From: Trachythela sp. YZ-2020
Lineage: Eukaryota; Cnidaria; Anthozoa; Malacalcyonacea; Clavulariidae
Length of the DNA: 64,000 bases
Reading direction: 5' to 3'
Assembly: GCA_016169945.1 (NCBI GenBank)
Contig: JADLSH010000184.1
Span: forward strand, 806,001 to 870,000
The position numbers and the translations under genes were made by a program. Of the stretch, positions 24,407 through 36,145 are shown one piece after another. Below the pieces are notes generated by a model. It had not been told where the DNA came from and ran no database searches. It saw only the letters and a list, made by a program, of their open reading frames with translations. How positions within the stretch are numbered: position 1 is the first letter of the stretch; every line of letters begins with the position of its first letter.

Positions 24407-25320
24407 CAATTAATCACTAACACAATCTAAGGAATTTTTCATCCCGCACAAATACGTCATCTGAGAGTCAGCCCAGACTACTAAAATGAGAATTGTTTAC
24501 GACGCCTCCGCGCGAGCAACTCCCGAGGCACCGTCCTTGAATGAATGTTTGTACACCGGACCACCTTTGCAAAACAAATTATGGGACATTCTTGTTCAAC
24601 ATCGAACCTACCCAGTTGGCGTGTCTGCTGACATAAAGCAGGCCTTTCTCCAAATCAGAGTAAGTGAAAACGAGAGAAATGCATTAAAAATTCATTGGCA
24701 ACCAAAAGCTGACGCAGAAATCGAAACTTACCGTTTCACGAGAGTCTTGTCTTGCGCCTTCCCCATTTCTGCTGGGGGGAGTGATCGAGGCCCATTTGGA
24801 CAGCTGGTCTACGAAGCATCCTGAGGAAGTTGAAAGGCTCCGCTGTTCCTTTTACGTGGATGACCTTCTGACAGGTGGCCAAAACGTAGCACAGGCCCAA
24901 GAACGAGCAATCGAGATCATGAACGATGCAACATTAAAACTGCACAAGTGGAATTCGAACAGTCATCAACTAGAAGAAACCCAATAAACCCCAAAGAATG
25001 AGGAACAATAATATGCCAAGCAACAGCTACAAGTCTCACCAAGCGAATCAAAGCTATTAGGTCTCAAATGGGACAAAGCAACACATACGTTATCGGTTGA
25101 GTTCCCGAAAATCGACTGTGCAACGACCAAGCGCGAGTTACTGGGACTATTAGCGGAGGTCTACGATCCTCTGGGCTTAGCCTCACCGATAACGCTCTTA
25201 GGTAAGCTTATTAATCGAGATGTATGCGACTCAAAAATCGCTTGGGATGCACCTCTTCCACCAGAACTGCGTCGTCGTTGGAAAAAGTACGAACAACAGA
25301 CAATTTGCATTATAGACTAA
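24407..25320 (+). pseudogene. BEL/Pao-type retrotransposon reverse transcriptase fragment
   Basis: Plus-strand translation gives the N-terminal RT block (MRIVYDASARATPEAPSLNE), the GVSADIKQAFLQIRV block, the catalytic YVDD motif in FYVDDLLTGG (about 24850) and a downstream VYDPLGLASPITLLGKLI segment. These are characteristic of BEL/Pao polymerases. The frame is broken at least three times: an in-frame TGA near 24460, a frameshift around 24750-24780 and an in-frame stop at 24985-24987. No integrase, RNase H or LTR is adjacent. It is a dead fragment. Confidence 0.85.
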
Positions 25321-26934
25321 TTTTTGATCTGGGCAAAACAAAGTATATTGCCGGAAAGAACATACTAAAATGAGTAAAATTGCAAAGTTTGGTTGCGAAA
25401 TGTTGTAAAATGCGGAAAATATAGCCTTGCAAAGATTGCAAATTTTGTAACTTTTGTATTACGTGCGGAAATTCCAACCGCATTTGGCCGAAATCTTCAA
25501 ATTAGCAAAACATATTAGTTTGCTCACATGATAATTGTGGTTACCCTGCTAGCAGAGTGTGCTTAAACACACTGCAGAATTGCTCCTGTGGGGAACACAA
25601 AGAAATCTTGCATGTTTATTGGACCAGTGGGGAACACAAATAAATCGTCCAAGAGATATCACATACTGTTAACTCCTTATTTTTAATAAACATTTTTGCT
25701 TACAAATTATATTGCAAAATATCAATATGAACATTTTTCAATTATATATTATAACAACTTCCCAGGACTGATTGACGCGTCAGATTTGCTATGAAATTAA
25801 AGTATTCGCTAATTAAAGTATTTGGAAACTGTATGTTTGTGTGATATGTATTAGACTGTCTTTATTCTAATAAGATGGTCATTTCATACATTTTATCTGC
25901 ATTAAGCGTCTTTCTTTGTTTCTGACTCAGTAGACGCCATGTACGCTACAGCGTACCTATTTTTTTAAAGGAAGCGCAAATTCCCTGCTGCGGGGCAACA
26001 GCTTGAGGACAAATGCCCTGCCCACAGGGGACATGGTTAAGTGGAAAATGTCCCACCCGAGGGAGCACAAAAAAGGTTGAATTTTATAGGTTAAAATTGT
26101 ACAACGCATCAAATAAAAATGTCTTCACATGGTCAATTATTAACAGATTTGCACATTATTTGCATGTTAACTGGGGCTCTACAGCTCTACTCCTTATTCT
26201 TTCTACAGTACAATAAAGTATTTGAAATTTAGTAATTTTCTTTTTAATTTTCACATCAATTAAGAAGTTTCAATAAACAGTTGCTCTATAAATACTATAT
26301 TGACAGTACAATATATTTTTGTATCACTGTATTTAGTCTTGAAGTCTAAAAAAACTTTAACAAATTCCAAATTATTTTACATACAAAATTAAAATTATGA
26401 TTCCTTGGATGCACTCAAAGGACCAATATATGAATATAACAGTTCTGAACTTCTAATCCACCAACTTGCCAAGATTGTTTTTCCATAGCCAATCGCTAAC
26501 AAAACATTGTCCTTTTCTTTTGAACTCATCCATATTCATAGTACTGCAGCTAGAACCATGCTAGAACACGAGAAGCTGCAGAGGAAGCTTTAAGTGCCAA
26601 AGTCCTTTGCGGATTTAGATAGTGTCAAATGCCCGGGGGTCTTTTAACTGTCATACAATGTCCGGGCCCGGTGCACCAATCTGCGATAAAATCCCAACCT
26701 GGCATATTCCCAGGGGGGGGATTGGTTACTCATGGAATTGAATCATGCATAATTAGATTAAAGCGAGCAATTGTGCTTTACTTATATTTCAAGACTCCCG
26801 GGTGCTCAAACAAGTGGCCACAAGCTTCTCTTCATTTCTTTCTAGTTTACATAAATACAATTCGAGGAAATGATCTCATTTCCACGGGGAGGGGGCTTCA
26901 CTTCTTTGGAAATTCCAAATCAAATATCAAACCA
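25321..26934. other. Intergenic DNA with TE debris
   Basis: A palindromic phrase CATGTACGCTACAGCGTACC lies at 25938 (see also 29456 and 48668). The GGGACATGGTTAAGTGG and GGGGAACACAAA phrases suggest degraded repeats. A 150-codon frame at 26629-27081 has no recognisable domain. Confidence 0.35.
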
Positions 26935-27165
26935 AAATATACTAAATATCTTTCCAAAATTATAATTTTCCATTTTGATGCTACTTGTTGTCAAAAGTTA
27001 CGAACTTTTACTGAAAATTTAAATGATGTTATGAGTCGTGCTGAACGTGACGAGTTCAAGGGCAATAATGAAAATAAATAATGGCCGCCCGCCCGCATGA
27101 ACTTTGAAGAAAGCCTCAGATGACAAACTATAAATATTCAACAAATAGTGGCCTAATAATAGTAT
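26935..27165 (+). repeat. Dispersed repeat, inverted copy at 31735-31960
   Basis: Shares TTTCCAAAATTATAATTTTC, GGCCGCCCGCCC and AACTTTGAAGAAAGCCTC with the opposite strand of 31735-31960. The repeat spans about 220 bp and its class is unknown. Confidence 0.6.
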
Positions 27166-28611
27166 ATAAATACAGAATACAAACTTGTGCTACGCCAAGG
27201 AAAACGATACTCATATTTAAACACGGTGGAAATGCACACAATAGTTGAAAAAGGTCCGTAGAGAACACGCTATAACATGTAAAATACTAAAATACAACAG
27301 ACTGGCCAAACAAAAAAATTACGTCGCTCCTGTATCGTAACTCCACGCCTTAAAGACAGTGCTGTAGCAGCTGCTCTTTCTTAAATAATAGATAAATAAC
27401 TATTTGAATAATTTGGCTATCTAAACGCTTTATTAAATGCTGTATTTTGAGTTGAAATATTTCATATTCGCGTGGGCGTATTTTTTTAAGGAAAATATAA
27501 CATCCGTTTTGCCTCTGTCAACTTTCTTTAATAAATAAATTAGAACAGCTAGTTAAATTAGAACTAAATAAAGAAATAAATTAGAATTAAATAAATAAAT
27601 TAGAACAAATATTTACCTTTTTGTTGTCTTCATTTTGACAGAATATCTCGATTTAAACGGGGTTGAAAAGTTTTTCTTCTTCGACGACGACACCACCACG
27701 AGGCACGACCGCACGAGGACCAGATTTCGTCTTTCGTGCTTTTTTCACAATGTCATGTGACACGAATCATGTGACCGTAACCAGCGAATCAGGTAACAGA
27801 ACGACCATCGAGCTAACCATAAACATTATATTGTGTAAAAGTCCAAATATCACGTTTTTAATAATCTTATTTTCAAGGACGAATCACCTATAATATGGAC
27901 CTAAATCTCGAATACCCAAGTTGGCAAAGTGCAAATTCGTCCCCGGCCCCCCCGGCTCAAGATGTTCAGATATTGAAACAAGTTTGGCATGTCAGGGGAT
28001 AATATGGGTTATTGTGGGGTAATAGTACTTCCTGTAAATTAAATTTAAGTTATTTCAAGTTCTTTCATCGAATGTGCTTTGAAATAATCAAACTGTTGTT
28101 TGAAATACATTCGTACCAGTTCAAGTAAGTTCAATAATTTACATATAATTATTTTACATTTTTTAGCCATAGGTCAGAGTTGGGACCCCTGTGGTAAATT
28201 TTGATACTTAGGGATAGCATTGGGAATGCTCGAATTTTTTGGCAAATTTATGGAAATTACAAATTTGAAAGTGGAAGCACTGGAATTTTGTAAGCTGTAT
28301 TTTATAATTTCTAGGAAAAATTGGAATGATGATTTGATTTTTCAAGAGTATGTTTGCGGTGTTTTATTTTGTTTATTATTGTTTAATGTGATTACCTACC
28401 AATTAAATTGTAGTGTTTGTACTATATAATGTTTTGATATTGTTGTTTTAAAAATTACTCTATAAATATATTTTATTTTACCTAGCTGCCAGTAATTGGT
28501 TGACTTCAATGTCGTATCATGATATCGTCATATCTACCTGACCAATTTGGTACTTATATATGTATTTTTTTCTCTTTAATGTACCGATGGATTCTGGCCA
28601 GCCCACAGTAG
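27166..28611. other. Intergenic DNA upstream of TMEM234
   Basis: AT-rich with TAAATAAATTAGAA repeats near 27525-27605. The first coding exon of TMEM234 must lie in or near here but I could not identify it with confidence. Short frames at 27663-27893 and 28220-28429 are not convincing genes. Confidence 0.35.
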
Positions 28612-28892
28612 GATACTCTCTAATACGGACATCTCTCTAATACAGATAGCTCTCTAATACGGAAACCTCTCTAATATGGACACCTCTCTAATACAGACAC
28701 CTCTCTAATACGGACACCTCTCTAATATGGACACCTCTCTAATACAGACACCTCTCTAATACGACACCTCTCTAATACGGACACCTCTCTAATACGGACA
28801 TCTCTCTAATACGGACACCTCTCTAATACAGACACCTCTCCAATACAGGTATCTCTCTGATACAGGTATCTCTCTAATACACACACCTCTCT
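28612..28892. repeat. 17-bp minisatellite, about 16 copies
   Basis: The unit CTCTCTAATACGGACAC repeats with substitutions (ATGG, ACAG and similar) up to 40 bases before the TMEM234 exon. There are no unique spacers, so it is not CRISPR-like. It lies in the intron or 5' region of TMEM234. Confidence 0.9.
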
Positions 28893-28931
28893 TTTGCTTC
28901 TTATCAGTGAATTCGGTATGGCTCTGTCTAG

Positions 28932-30185
28932 TTGCTTTGCTCTGGGGCTTCACAAATCCTTTTATCAAGCGAGCGGGAACTGGTATTGAATCGATCAAGA
29001 AAGGAAATTATGTGAGCCAATTTTTTGCCGAATTGAAGTTTCTGTTTACCAACTGGAGGGTAAGTAAACTGAGTGAATAGTTTGAATATTGGTTCTAATT
29101 ATAATTTTATTTGTTCTCTAATAGTTTTCATCATTATTTTGTAGTATCTTCTGCCATTTTTCATCAATCAACTTGGCTCTGTTGTATTTTACATCACACT
29201 ATCTTCAGCAGGTCGGCACTTGTGTTTTAATCTGTTTCTACAAGTGTGCTATTTTTGCCAAGCGAATAAGTTCTTTTCCACAATTTACAGTACCATAAAG
29301 GCAACAATTCGTACAATACCCTCTGTCTCAGTTACGCACATTAAGAGCGTTCTTATAATAGGTAAACCACAAATATAATTATAGGTTACTGTAAATGAAC
29401 TGTTACTTAAGATAAATTTTCTGATTTAATATCTTGATCTCCCATTGCGCGGATACATGTACGCTTTTGCGTACCTACTTTTTACTTTTTACCAAATGAT
29501 TTCACTGGTCAAGGCCTCCAGAGGAAAGTGTTGGGTGTTTAATGGGTCGACAATTTTTTTTTTGTGTAAATGCTTTCATTTTTCGCAACAGAGTTGTCTT
29601 TGGCTGTTCCTGTAACAAATTCGCTTACATTTGTATTCACCGTTTTGGCTGGCACGTTATTGGGAGAAAGTATAGAAAACAAAGGCAAGTCTGTCTTATA
29701 AGGTCTTTTTAGCAAGCGTTTATACGAGGCAACAAATGATGGTAAACCTAAGAGCAAGCAAGTTAAACTATATCTCTCAATTGTAGTTTTTTTGCCACCA
29801 AAGACAAGACTATTACATATAATAAAAGAATAATAAATTTTTTTCACTCTGATACGATGGTGCTTAGCGAAACCCACCCACAACTCATTTTGCTTGAGTT
29901 CCCGAAATTGTATTTTGCATACTTTACTGGGTGCATTCCATGTAAACTCTACGCCGGAGATACGCCGACGTTTACGATAGTTCACGCCAATACATTGGAG
30001 ATTTTCAATTTTGGGGGACCAAAATCCATGTTATAATACCTAACCTGGCATGTCTTATGCAGAGTGCATGGAATGCACCCTAGACTTTACATCGAAACCG
30101 TTCCTTTCTCTTTGCTATAGATACATATATTGGTATGGTTTTAGTTACCATTGGCGTAGCAATATGCATAGCTGGAAAATCATGA
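28932..30185 (+). CDS. TMEM234: TMEM234-like (UPF0546) membrane protein, 5' exon missing
   Basis: Four exons were modelled: 28932-29059, 29145-29211, 29592-29684 and 30121-30185, ending in TGA. Junction phases agree throughout. The product is a small multi-span membrane protein of the drug/metabolite transporter-like UPF0546 family. It matches TMEM234 in an ALLWGFTNPFIKRA block, YLLPFFINQLGS, LAVPVTNSLTF with GTLLGE, and a final hydrophobic helix GMVLVTIGVAICIAG. Vertebrate TMEM234 is linked to glomerular filtration-barrier integrity; its biochemical activity is unclear. The first modelled exon starts mid-codon after AG, so an upstream exon with the ATG and start of helix 1 exists but was not found; the minisatellite lies in between. 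Intron 3 of this model begins with GC (AAAG|GCAAGT at 29685), a GC-AG intron. Confidence 0.85.
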
Positions 30186-31013
30186 TATTACTGATGTTGT
30201 TCAAACTGGTTAAACTGGCGTAAACTGACTTGGATCCAGATCAGGAACTTGTGTCTCAGCAGGAAGATTTAGGAACATTTTCATTTTTTTCACACGTATT
30301 TAATGGCAGAATGTATTTACTGTAAACGCAGAGAAATTGTGAGCATGAATCTCGTTTTACTTTGCCGATATTTTTCTCACTAAACTGTCTAAACATGCCC
30401 AAATGGCAACAAAGAAATGAGTGAGAATGCTATAAACTGTCGGTGGCGTGAAACGCGAGCTATCTTCACAGTTTTTTCCGTGCGCGCATTTTAACATGGC
30501 TCTGTGCAGAACTAATACAATAAATATTCATCTAACGTACATTATCCGTCTCTAGCAAAGGTCGGAGCGAAAAAGATTGATTTCGTGGAATTGAACAACT
30601 CTCATTAGGAGAATATCAAGTTTTGAATTACCAAGAAAATTCTTGAAATTAAATCATTCATCACCCAATTCTTCTACGCGCAGTGATTGGGCACAAACGA
30701 AACAATTTATTAAACAATCTTACAAAATTTTTCTGCGTTTATATATTTACGTAGAAAGCGGAAAAGCGTTTATATTTAGCGGATGACAAACCAATCTACG
30801 GGAAAAGTGTACAAAAATATGTAAATTATTATTACAGAATTCGTTAAAATTAGTATAGACCCGTGGTTTCGCAGTTTCGCTCGATCTACGATCTGTTGCT
30901 GAGTGTCACGTGCCTTGCAGTTTAATATAAACACGAAATCTCGCAAGACACGCGTTGAAATAAACTTCCAGGCCAACGAATAAACTAGAAGAGTAAACTT
31001 CGCCTTGGATTAG
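30186..31013. other. Intergenic spacer between TMEM234 and Rab gene A
   Basis: AT-rich. It contains GAGAAATTGTGAGCATGAATCT at about 30331, a phrase that recurs near 42165 in an SMNDC1 intron (shared repeat GTGAGCATGAATCTC..TTTTACTTTGC). No gene seen. Confidence 0.4.
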
Positions 31014-31020
31014 TATAAAA
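31014..31020 (+). promoter_or_regulatory. Possible TATA box of Rab gene A
   Basis: TATAAAA lies 42 bases before the proposed ATG at 31062, which would leave a very short 5' leader. This is position-based inference only. Confidence 0.3.
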
Positions 31021-31061
31021 ACCTTCATGTTTGGTTGAATAGGAGGAAATTTAATCTTACA

Positions 31062-33795
31062 ATGGTAAGCTATGAATTTTATACATGATTGACCCTGCTT
31101 GAGGCGATCTCATACGTTTTCGATTTGTATTCCTCTCTTTAGTCGATGAAGGAAAAGACAGAATTCCTTTTCAAAGTCTTAGTGATCGGAGATTTAGGTA
31201 CGGGCAAAACAAGCATTATAAAACGATACGTTCATCAGTTTTTTTCGATCCACTATCGAGCGACCGTATCCTTTGATTAAAATATTTGTAAATTGGTATG
31301 CTAATTTTGTTGGGTCAAGTTTGGGTATATTACGAGGTATATTACAAGAATATTTACTGTTTGTTTGTTAGAAGTTCAATATACTAATGGTTTGTTTATA
31401 ACGTAGGTAATATAACATGAATTGCAACCTTATATTTTACAATTTGTAGCAATTAAATGTCTAAGAATTTGACTTTATTACGCTGTTTACTTTCTTGTAT
31501 TGACCAGCATATTGAACTGAAATTCGATTAAATTCTAATACGTGTAATGTATAAACTATTTATAAATGAATTTTTAACACATAATATAAAAGCCCTTTCA
31601 CACCACACCTATACATTAATATATGCTTTCATGGTAATTTTTTTTAATATAATTGCAATTTACTCTTTATACATGTTTACAAATTGTTCCTATTATTAAT
31701 TACTTCCCATAAACTACCGCATCTGCCCATGTCAGCCTAAGGCCAATATTTGTTGAATATTAGTTTCTCATCAGAGGCTTTCTTCAAAGTTTGTGCGAGT
31801 GGGCGGCCGTTACCATTATCTCATCATTACCCTAGAACTTGTGATGTCCAGCATAACTCAAATCCCTTGACAACAAATAGTATCAAATAGATGGAAAATT
31901 ATAATTTTTGGAAAGAAATTTAATACATTTTGGCTTGATATCGCAAAATTGCGATAATGGCCGCCATCGATGTGGCTTTGTAAAAGCCATGAGGACATGC
32001 ACTGACAGCAGGGCTGGATTAACCATATGGCAGAAGCGGCATATGCCACAGGCATATAGAGCAGTCAGCACTCCTTAATCCTGCCCTGACTGACAGTCAA
32101 GATATGATGAAGTAAATTAACCAGTATGCTCTATAAATGCGTCCTATTGTGGCGACCTACTTTGCCGACTGTCTAATGGCACAGACAATTTTGCTAGTAA
32201 GAAAAAAGTGTTTGGTTAAATTAATGAGTTAACCAGATTGTCTGCCCATGTCTCTTGTCAACTCATTAAACTGCAATGTGGCCCTAATGTGCCCTAATTT
32301 GTTTTTTCTTACCCTTTCTAATACCAGAAAGATTTACTCGACAGGTTAAGGGGAAAGTGTTAACTTGCGATGCTCCCTATTTTGTTATTTTACTCTATTC
32401 CAAGAGGCATTAATCATACGTGCATGCATGAGTTAATTAAATTACATTTGAGTGACAGGCTATCTGGGTTTCTTTAACAAAACTAAGATTGGTGTTGACT
32501 TTGCATTGAAAGTACTGAACTGGAACGATGATACGCTTATCAGATTACAGTTATGGGATATTGCAGGTAATGTGTGGTAAACTATACTATATTAACATTA
32601 TTTATGCTAGATAGCTCTATCAGTTCTAAACTGTTCCCCCCAGAGATTCCTTATTGGCCCAGTGTTACTACAGGAGGAAACCTAAGCATAACTAACTAGA
32701 CAGTATATTTCTACTGGATAGCTCTATCAGTTCTAAACAGTTTTCCAACCAGCAATTGTTATATTTATTGTATTTCTTTGACTTTTTGTAGGACAAGAGA
32801 GATTTGGGAATATGACAAGGGTATGTGTTAAGTAACCCATTACACAGAAATGTGCCTCAATGTTGTCTACTTTTGTTATTTTACTCTGTCTAATGCCAGA
32901 CATAGTCAGACTATCAGTGGCTTAATTGCTCTACCACAAAGTTAACAGGCATAAGTCGAGTCAAATCAATGCCATACAATTTTATTTGTCAAGCATGGAG
33001 TCAATGAGCATAAAAGGATGTTAATGACATCAAAATTGTTTTCTTTCATATTGCTAGGTCTATTACAAAGAAGCGGTTGGTGCATTTGTTGTGTTTGACG
33101 TCACCCGTGCTACAACATATGAAGCCGTTGAGAAATGGAAAAGTGATCTAGATAGTAAAGTGTTTCTACCTAATGGTTCGCCCATTCCTGCTGTACTTTT
33201 AGCAAACAAAGTGAGTGTTCTTCAGAAACTTGGCTTATTGATGGCTGTTACTTGACTGTTGCTGACTGACACTCAGACTGGTGGACCGACCGACAAACTG
33301 ACTACACACTTAACAATATGTCATTATAATTCATTTTCTTTTTGACAGTGTGATCAAGTGAGTGAGGGTCTATACAGTAACACAACTCAAATGAATGAGT
33401 TCTGTGCTGAGAAAGGTTTCGCTGGATGGTTTGAAACTTCGGCCAAGGAAAATATTGGAATTGATGAGGCGGCTGCATTCTTAGTTAATAAGGCAAGTTT
33501 CTATTAGACAGTTGAAATAGAACAATTGAAATGAAGTATGAAATAATGAGTTTAAGGTTCAGTAAAATAGCCGTCTCTTGTATAAATCTGACCATTATAA
33601 AATCCAATATTTTACATATCTTTACTGTAACAACACTAACTATATTGTCTTTCCTTATAGATTTTAGAAAACGAGTCAGCAAATAAACTTGTCCAAAGCG
33701 AAGATCATTCGCCAAATAATGGCGTAATTCGACCAGGCCAAGGACAGCATACTCACGGACAACGAAAGTCAGAGAGTCCTGGTTGCTGTTCATAA
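31062..33795 (+). CDS. Rab32/38-family small GTPase, copy A
   Basis: Seven coding exons: 31062-31064 (ATG only), 31143-31265, 32488-32566, 32792-32820, 33058-33210, 33349-33492 and 33661-33795; 221 residues. GTPase motifs are P-loop GDLGTGKTS (17-25), switch I threonine in YRATIG, WDIAGQE (65-71), NKCD (128-131) and ETSAK (158-162). The Ile in WDIAGQE, in place of the usual Thr, and KVLNW are marks of the Rab32/38 subfamily. That subfamily acts in trafficking to lysosome-related organelles and as an A-kinase anchor on mitochondria/ER in vertebrates. The C terminus GCCS supplies two cysteines for geranylgeranylation. Intron 6 has a GC donor (AAG|GCAAGT at 33493). The next gene is a tandem paralogue with identical exon layout. 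Confidence 0.92.
31735..31960 (-). repeat. Dispersed repeat, inverted copy of 26935-27165
   Basis: Lies in intron 2 of Rab gene A. It contains GAGGCTTTCTTCAAAGTTTG and GAAAATTATAATTTTTGGAAA, the reverse complement of strings at 26950-27115. Confidence 0.6.
32009..32088. mobile_element. 80-bp hAT-like MITE with perfect 8-bp target duplication
   Basis: Ends CAGGGCTGGATTAA and TTAATCCTGCCCTG are inverted repeats with a 1-base difference. The element is flanked by ACTGACAG on both sides (32001-32008 and 32089-32096). It sits in intron 2 of Rab gene A. Confidence 0.85.
32605..32745 (-). repeat. 110-120-bp dispersed repeat in intron 3 of Rab gene A
   Basis: Reverse-strand copy: AGCTCTATCAGTTCTAAAC followed by GTGTTACTACAGGAGGAAAC, then a second partial copy. 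Confidence 0.85.
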
Positions 33796-33995
33796 ACAAC
33801 ACTTCTATAAAATTTTCTACATACGTATAGACATGTAATAGGTTGTATTTTCATGGGGCCACACCTTCTACTTTTCAAATACACCCTTGCTGGTCTTTGA
33901 ACATCGGTTTTATATATACTGTGGGTCTCACTAAGCACTATTGTGCAGCAGATGGTGAAGCAGTTAGTTATAGACAACTTTGGATAACTCGCATG
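33796..33995. other. 3' flank of Rab gene A
   Basis: Carries the likely 3' untranslated region. No clear AATAAA signal was seen close to the stop. Nothing else supported. Confidence 0.35.
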
Positions 33996-34333
33996 CAGAG
34001 GTGGAAAATGTTTTTTTTCTTTCTGGGAACCTGGGTTTCAGACTCAAAATTTATAATTAATGAGGTTCAATACCATTGATTGATTTTGACATTGGACTGA
34101 TTGGAGTGTTGTTTCTTGATATTCAGTGGTGTTCATTTTGATATAGTGAATACAAAATGCATTACAATTACTAGTCTAGACTAGAGCATACTTTAGTTTT
34201 GTTATTGCTCATCAGTTAATTATTAACTTTCAGAAATTTCTGAAAAATTTTCTGCAAAAGTTCAGATCCAAAAATATTTCTGGGAACTAGGTTCCCAGAT
34301 ACTTTTTCCACCCAGATACTTTTTCCACCTCTG
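33996..34333. mobile_element. MITE with CAGAGGTGGAAAA ends
   Basis: Left end CAGAGGTGGAAAATG and right end TACTTTTTCCACCTCTG are inverted. The subterminal TCTGGGAACCTGGGTT/AACTAGGTTCCCAGA also pair. The right terminal sequence is duplicated (TACTTTTTCCACC occurs twice). Flanking 8-mers do not match, so no target duplication is claimed. Confidence 0.65.
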
Positions 34334-34339
34334 CTTTGT

Positions 34340-34481
34340 AAAATACACAAATTTGCTGATTATGAAAGTAATTTGCACTCATTCTAAGTTGTGAATTGGG
34401 TATAAACAAGCATTTAATAGCCCAATTTGTCTATTAGAATGAGTGTAAATTACTTTCATAATCAGCAAATTTGTGTATTTT
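34340..34481. repeat. Foldback repeat with about 47-bp arms
   Basis: AAAATACACAAATTTGCTGA with GAAAGTAATTTGCACTCATT at left pair with AATGAGTGTAAATTACTTTC and ATCAGCAAATTTGTGTATTT at right. The loop is about 45 bases. Confidence 0.8.
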
Positions 34482-35564
34482 TGGTAGCAAATTAATACAA
34501 TAGAGATGTAGTTGAATTTTCTTGCCGGCATACAAGTGTAACAGTTCTGAAGTTGACCATCATCTGCTGTCCTGCAACGCTTAATGAAACCCATCATTTG
34601 TAGCAATCATGGTATAATATGCAATTACTTAATAATCTCAATTGATTACAATTTATTTAACCAATCAAATGTGGGGTTTTTACCACCTACAATAATGCAA
34701 ATATACTTGTAGCGTGTATTTATATTTTTGTAAACAATTACAATGTTATGCCTCTGAGTGAAAATCTCCAAGAAAGTAAATACCTCACATCTGGTCAACA
34801 AGATGTGTTCGCAACAAGCTGCAGGACTACACTAGGGTGCAATTATCTAAATTTGTGACTTGGTAATATTTTGTAAATGTAAGCTTAGAATAAAGATCAC
34901 TTTCAATCAATTTCATTGTTTGAGTGTGAGATTTGGGATATTCCAGGTAGTCTATAGCTGTACAGTAGACCTAATCAGCTAACACGTGTTTATGATTCCC
35001 GTTCCCATCCAATTCACACGCCTAGTTACCATCTAATTCACACGCCCAGTTACCACTGTTCTGACAATGTAGAATAGAATGGAAAGAAGTGTAACCAAGC
35101 ATTTAAATTATATATGTGAGTGAATTTGGTGGTAAATATCCCCTGTAAACTATATCGTCTTTTTGACAATTTTATGACACTGGGAAAATGTTTGAAATCC
35201 ATGCTATGGTCATAATATGAAAGTGCTATTTTCATAATATTTCCATAGTCCCACAGTATGCAAATGGTTGGCAATTACTATGGAATTAGTATACTTTCCA
35301 TACAAATGCCATTTTCATAATATTTCCAACTAGGATTCATCAGTATTTCCATAGTAAATATTTTGAAAAAGTTTCCAATGTGAATAGAGATCCTCAGCGA
35401 AATCGCGCATCTACAAAAAATGCATCGTTGTTTTGGTACCACCGCGGTTGTATTAACTTCCATAAATTATCTTTCGCGTCGAATTTCTCGCTAAATATTG
35501 GTTCGTCAAAGCTTTTATTCAAAGCGATACAGCATTCCTTGTTTTGCAGTTTAACCTGCATAAA
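34482..35564. other. Intergenic DNA with repeat fragments
   Basis: At 34985-35090 are CCAATTCACACGCC and CTAGTTACCA-CTGTTCTGAC fragments of the family seen at 40430-40560, 49185-49351 and 58370-58440. At 35165-35360 the phrase TTTTCATAATATTTCCA is repeated (35230, 35312). No gene supported. Confidence 0.4.
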
Positions 35565-35704
35565 GGCTCTTTTCCACTTGAAGCCAAAAACCAACTCGCA
35601 AGCTCGCTGCGAGTACTTTCATCCAATCACAATGCTCGACAGTTTATTTTAATTACATGCAAGAACTCGCAGCGAGTTGGTTTTGCGATGAGTGGAAAAG
35701 AGCC
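35565..35704. mobile_element. MITE with GGCTCTTTTCCACT ends
   Basis: GGCTCTTTTCCACT at left and AGTGGAAAAGAGCC at right are exact inverted repeats; AACTCGCnnnCTCGCTGCGAGT strings pair inside. Flanks are ATAA and TTAA, close to a TTAA duplication. It contains CCAATCACAATGC near the middle. Confidence 0.7.
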
Positions 35705-36145
35705 TTAACTGTACCGCAATTCATCCGTACCAAAACCGCGTTCGCACGCACCCAACGCGCAATTCGCTCGCGTCCAACCGCAATTACATTTTTAGAATTC
35801 ATTACTTTCCGGTCACGTTTCAACAGTCACAATGGTAATGAGTTTTAAATAATGAGTTGCATCATTTCGGGCTATCAAGAATGATATATTGACTCCAAAT
35901 AAACAGACTGATCTGTCTATAAACATTGAAGCAAGAAAATGACGAATCTTTTAGAAATATATGCTATGATAGAAGGCGATGCGTTTTAAAACAAGGACAT
36001 TTTTAAGCATTATATTTCGCGGTCAGAGGCAATTAATCGTTCAAAACGAAGCTTCGGACTTTAAACTTGTCAACTTTTGAGATTTCGCACACAGTTTATT
36101 TAACAGATTATACATTGTCCTTTTTTACACAATAACAAAGAAATT
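35705..36145. other. 5' flank of Rab gene B
   Basis: No gene or repeat recognised. This is the presumptive promoter and 5' leader of Rab gene B. Confidence 0.35.

Noticed and set aside
26629..27081. 150-codon plus-strand ORF
   Set aside because: Its end overlaps a dispersed repeat found inverted at 31735-31960, and the rest shows no domain.
28612..28892. CRISPR-like regular repeats
   Set aside because: The 17-bp units are head to tail without unique spacers, and the context is a eukaryotic gene.
29539..29985. 148-codon minus-strand ORF
   Set aside because: Antisense to TMEM234 exon 4 and its flanking intron; the sense strand has a better, spliced model.
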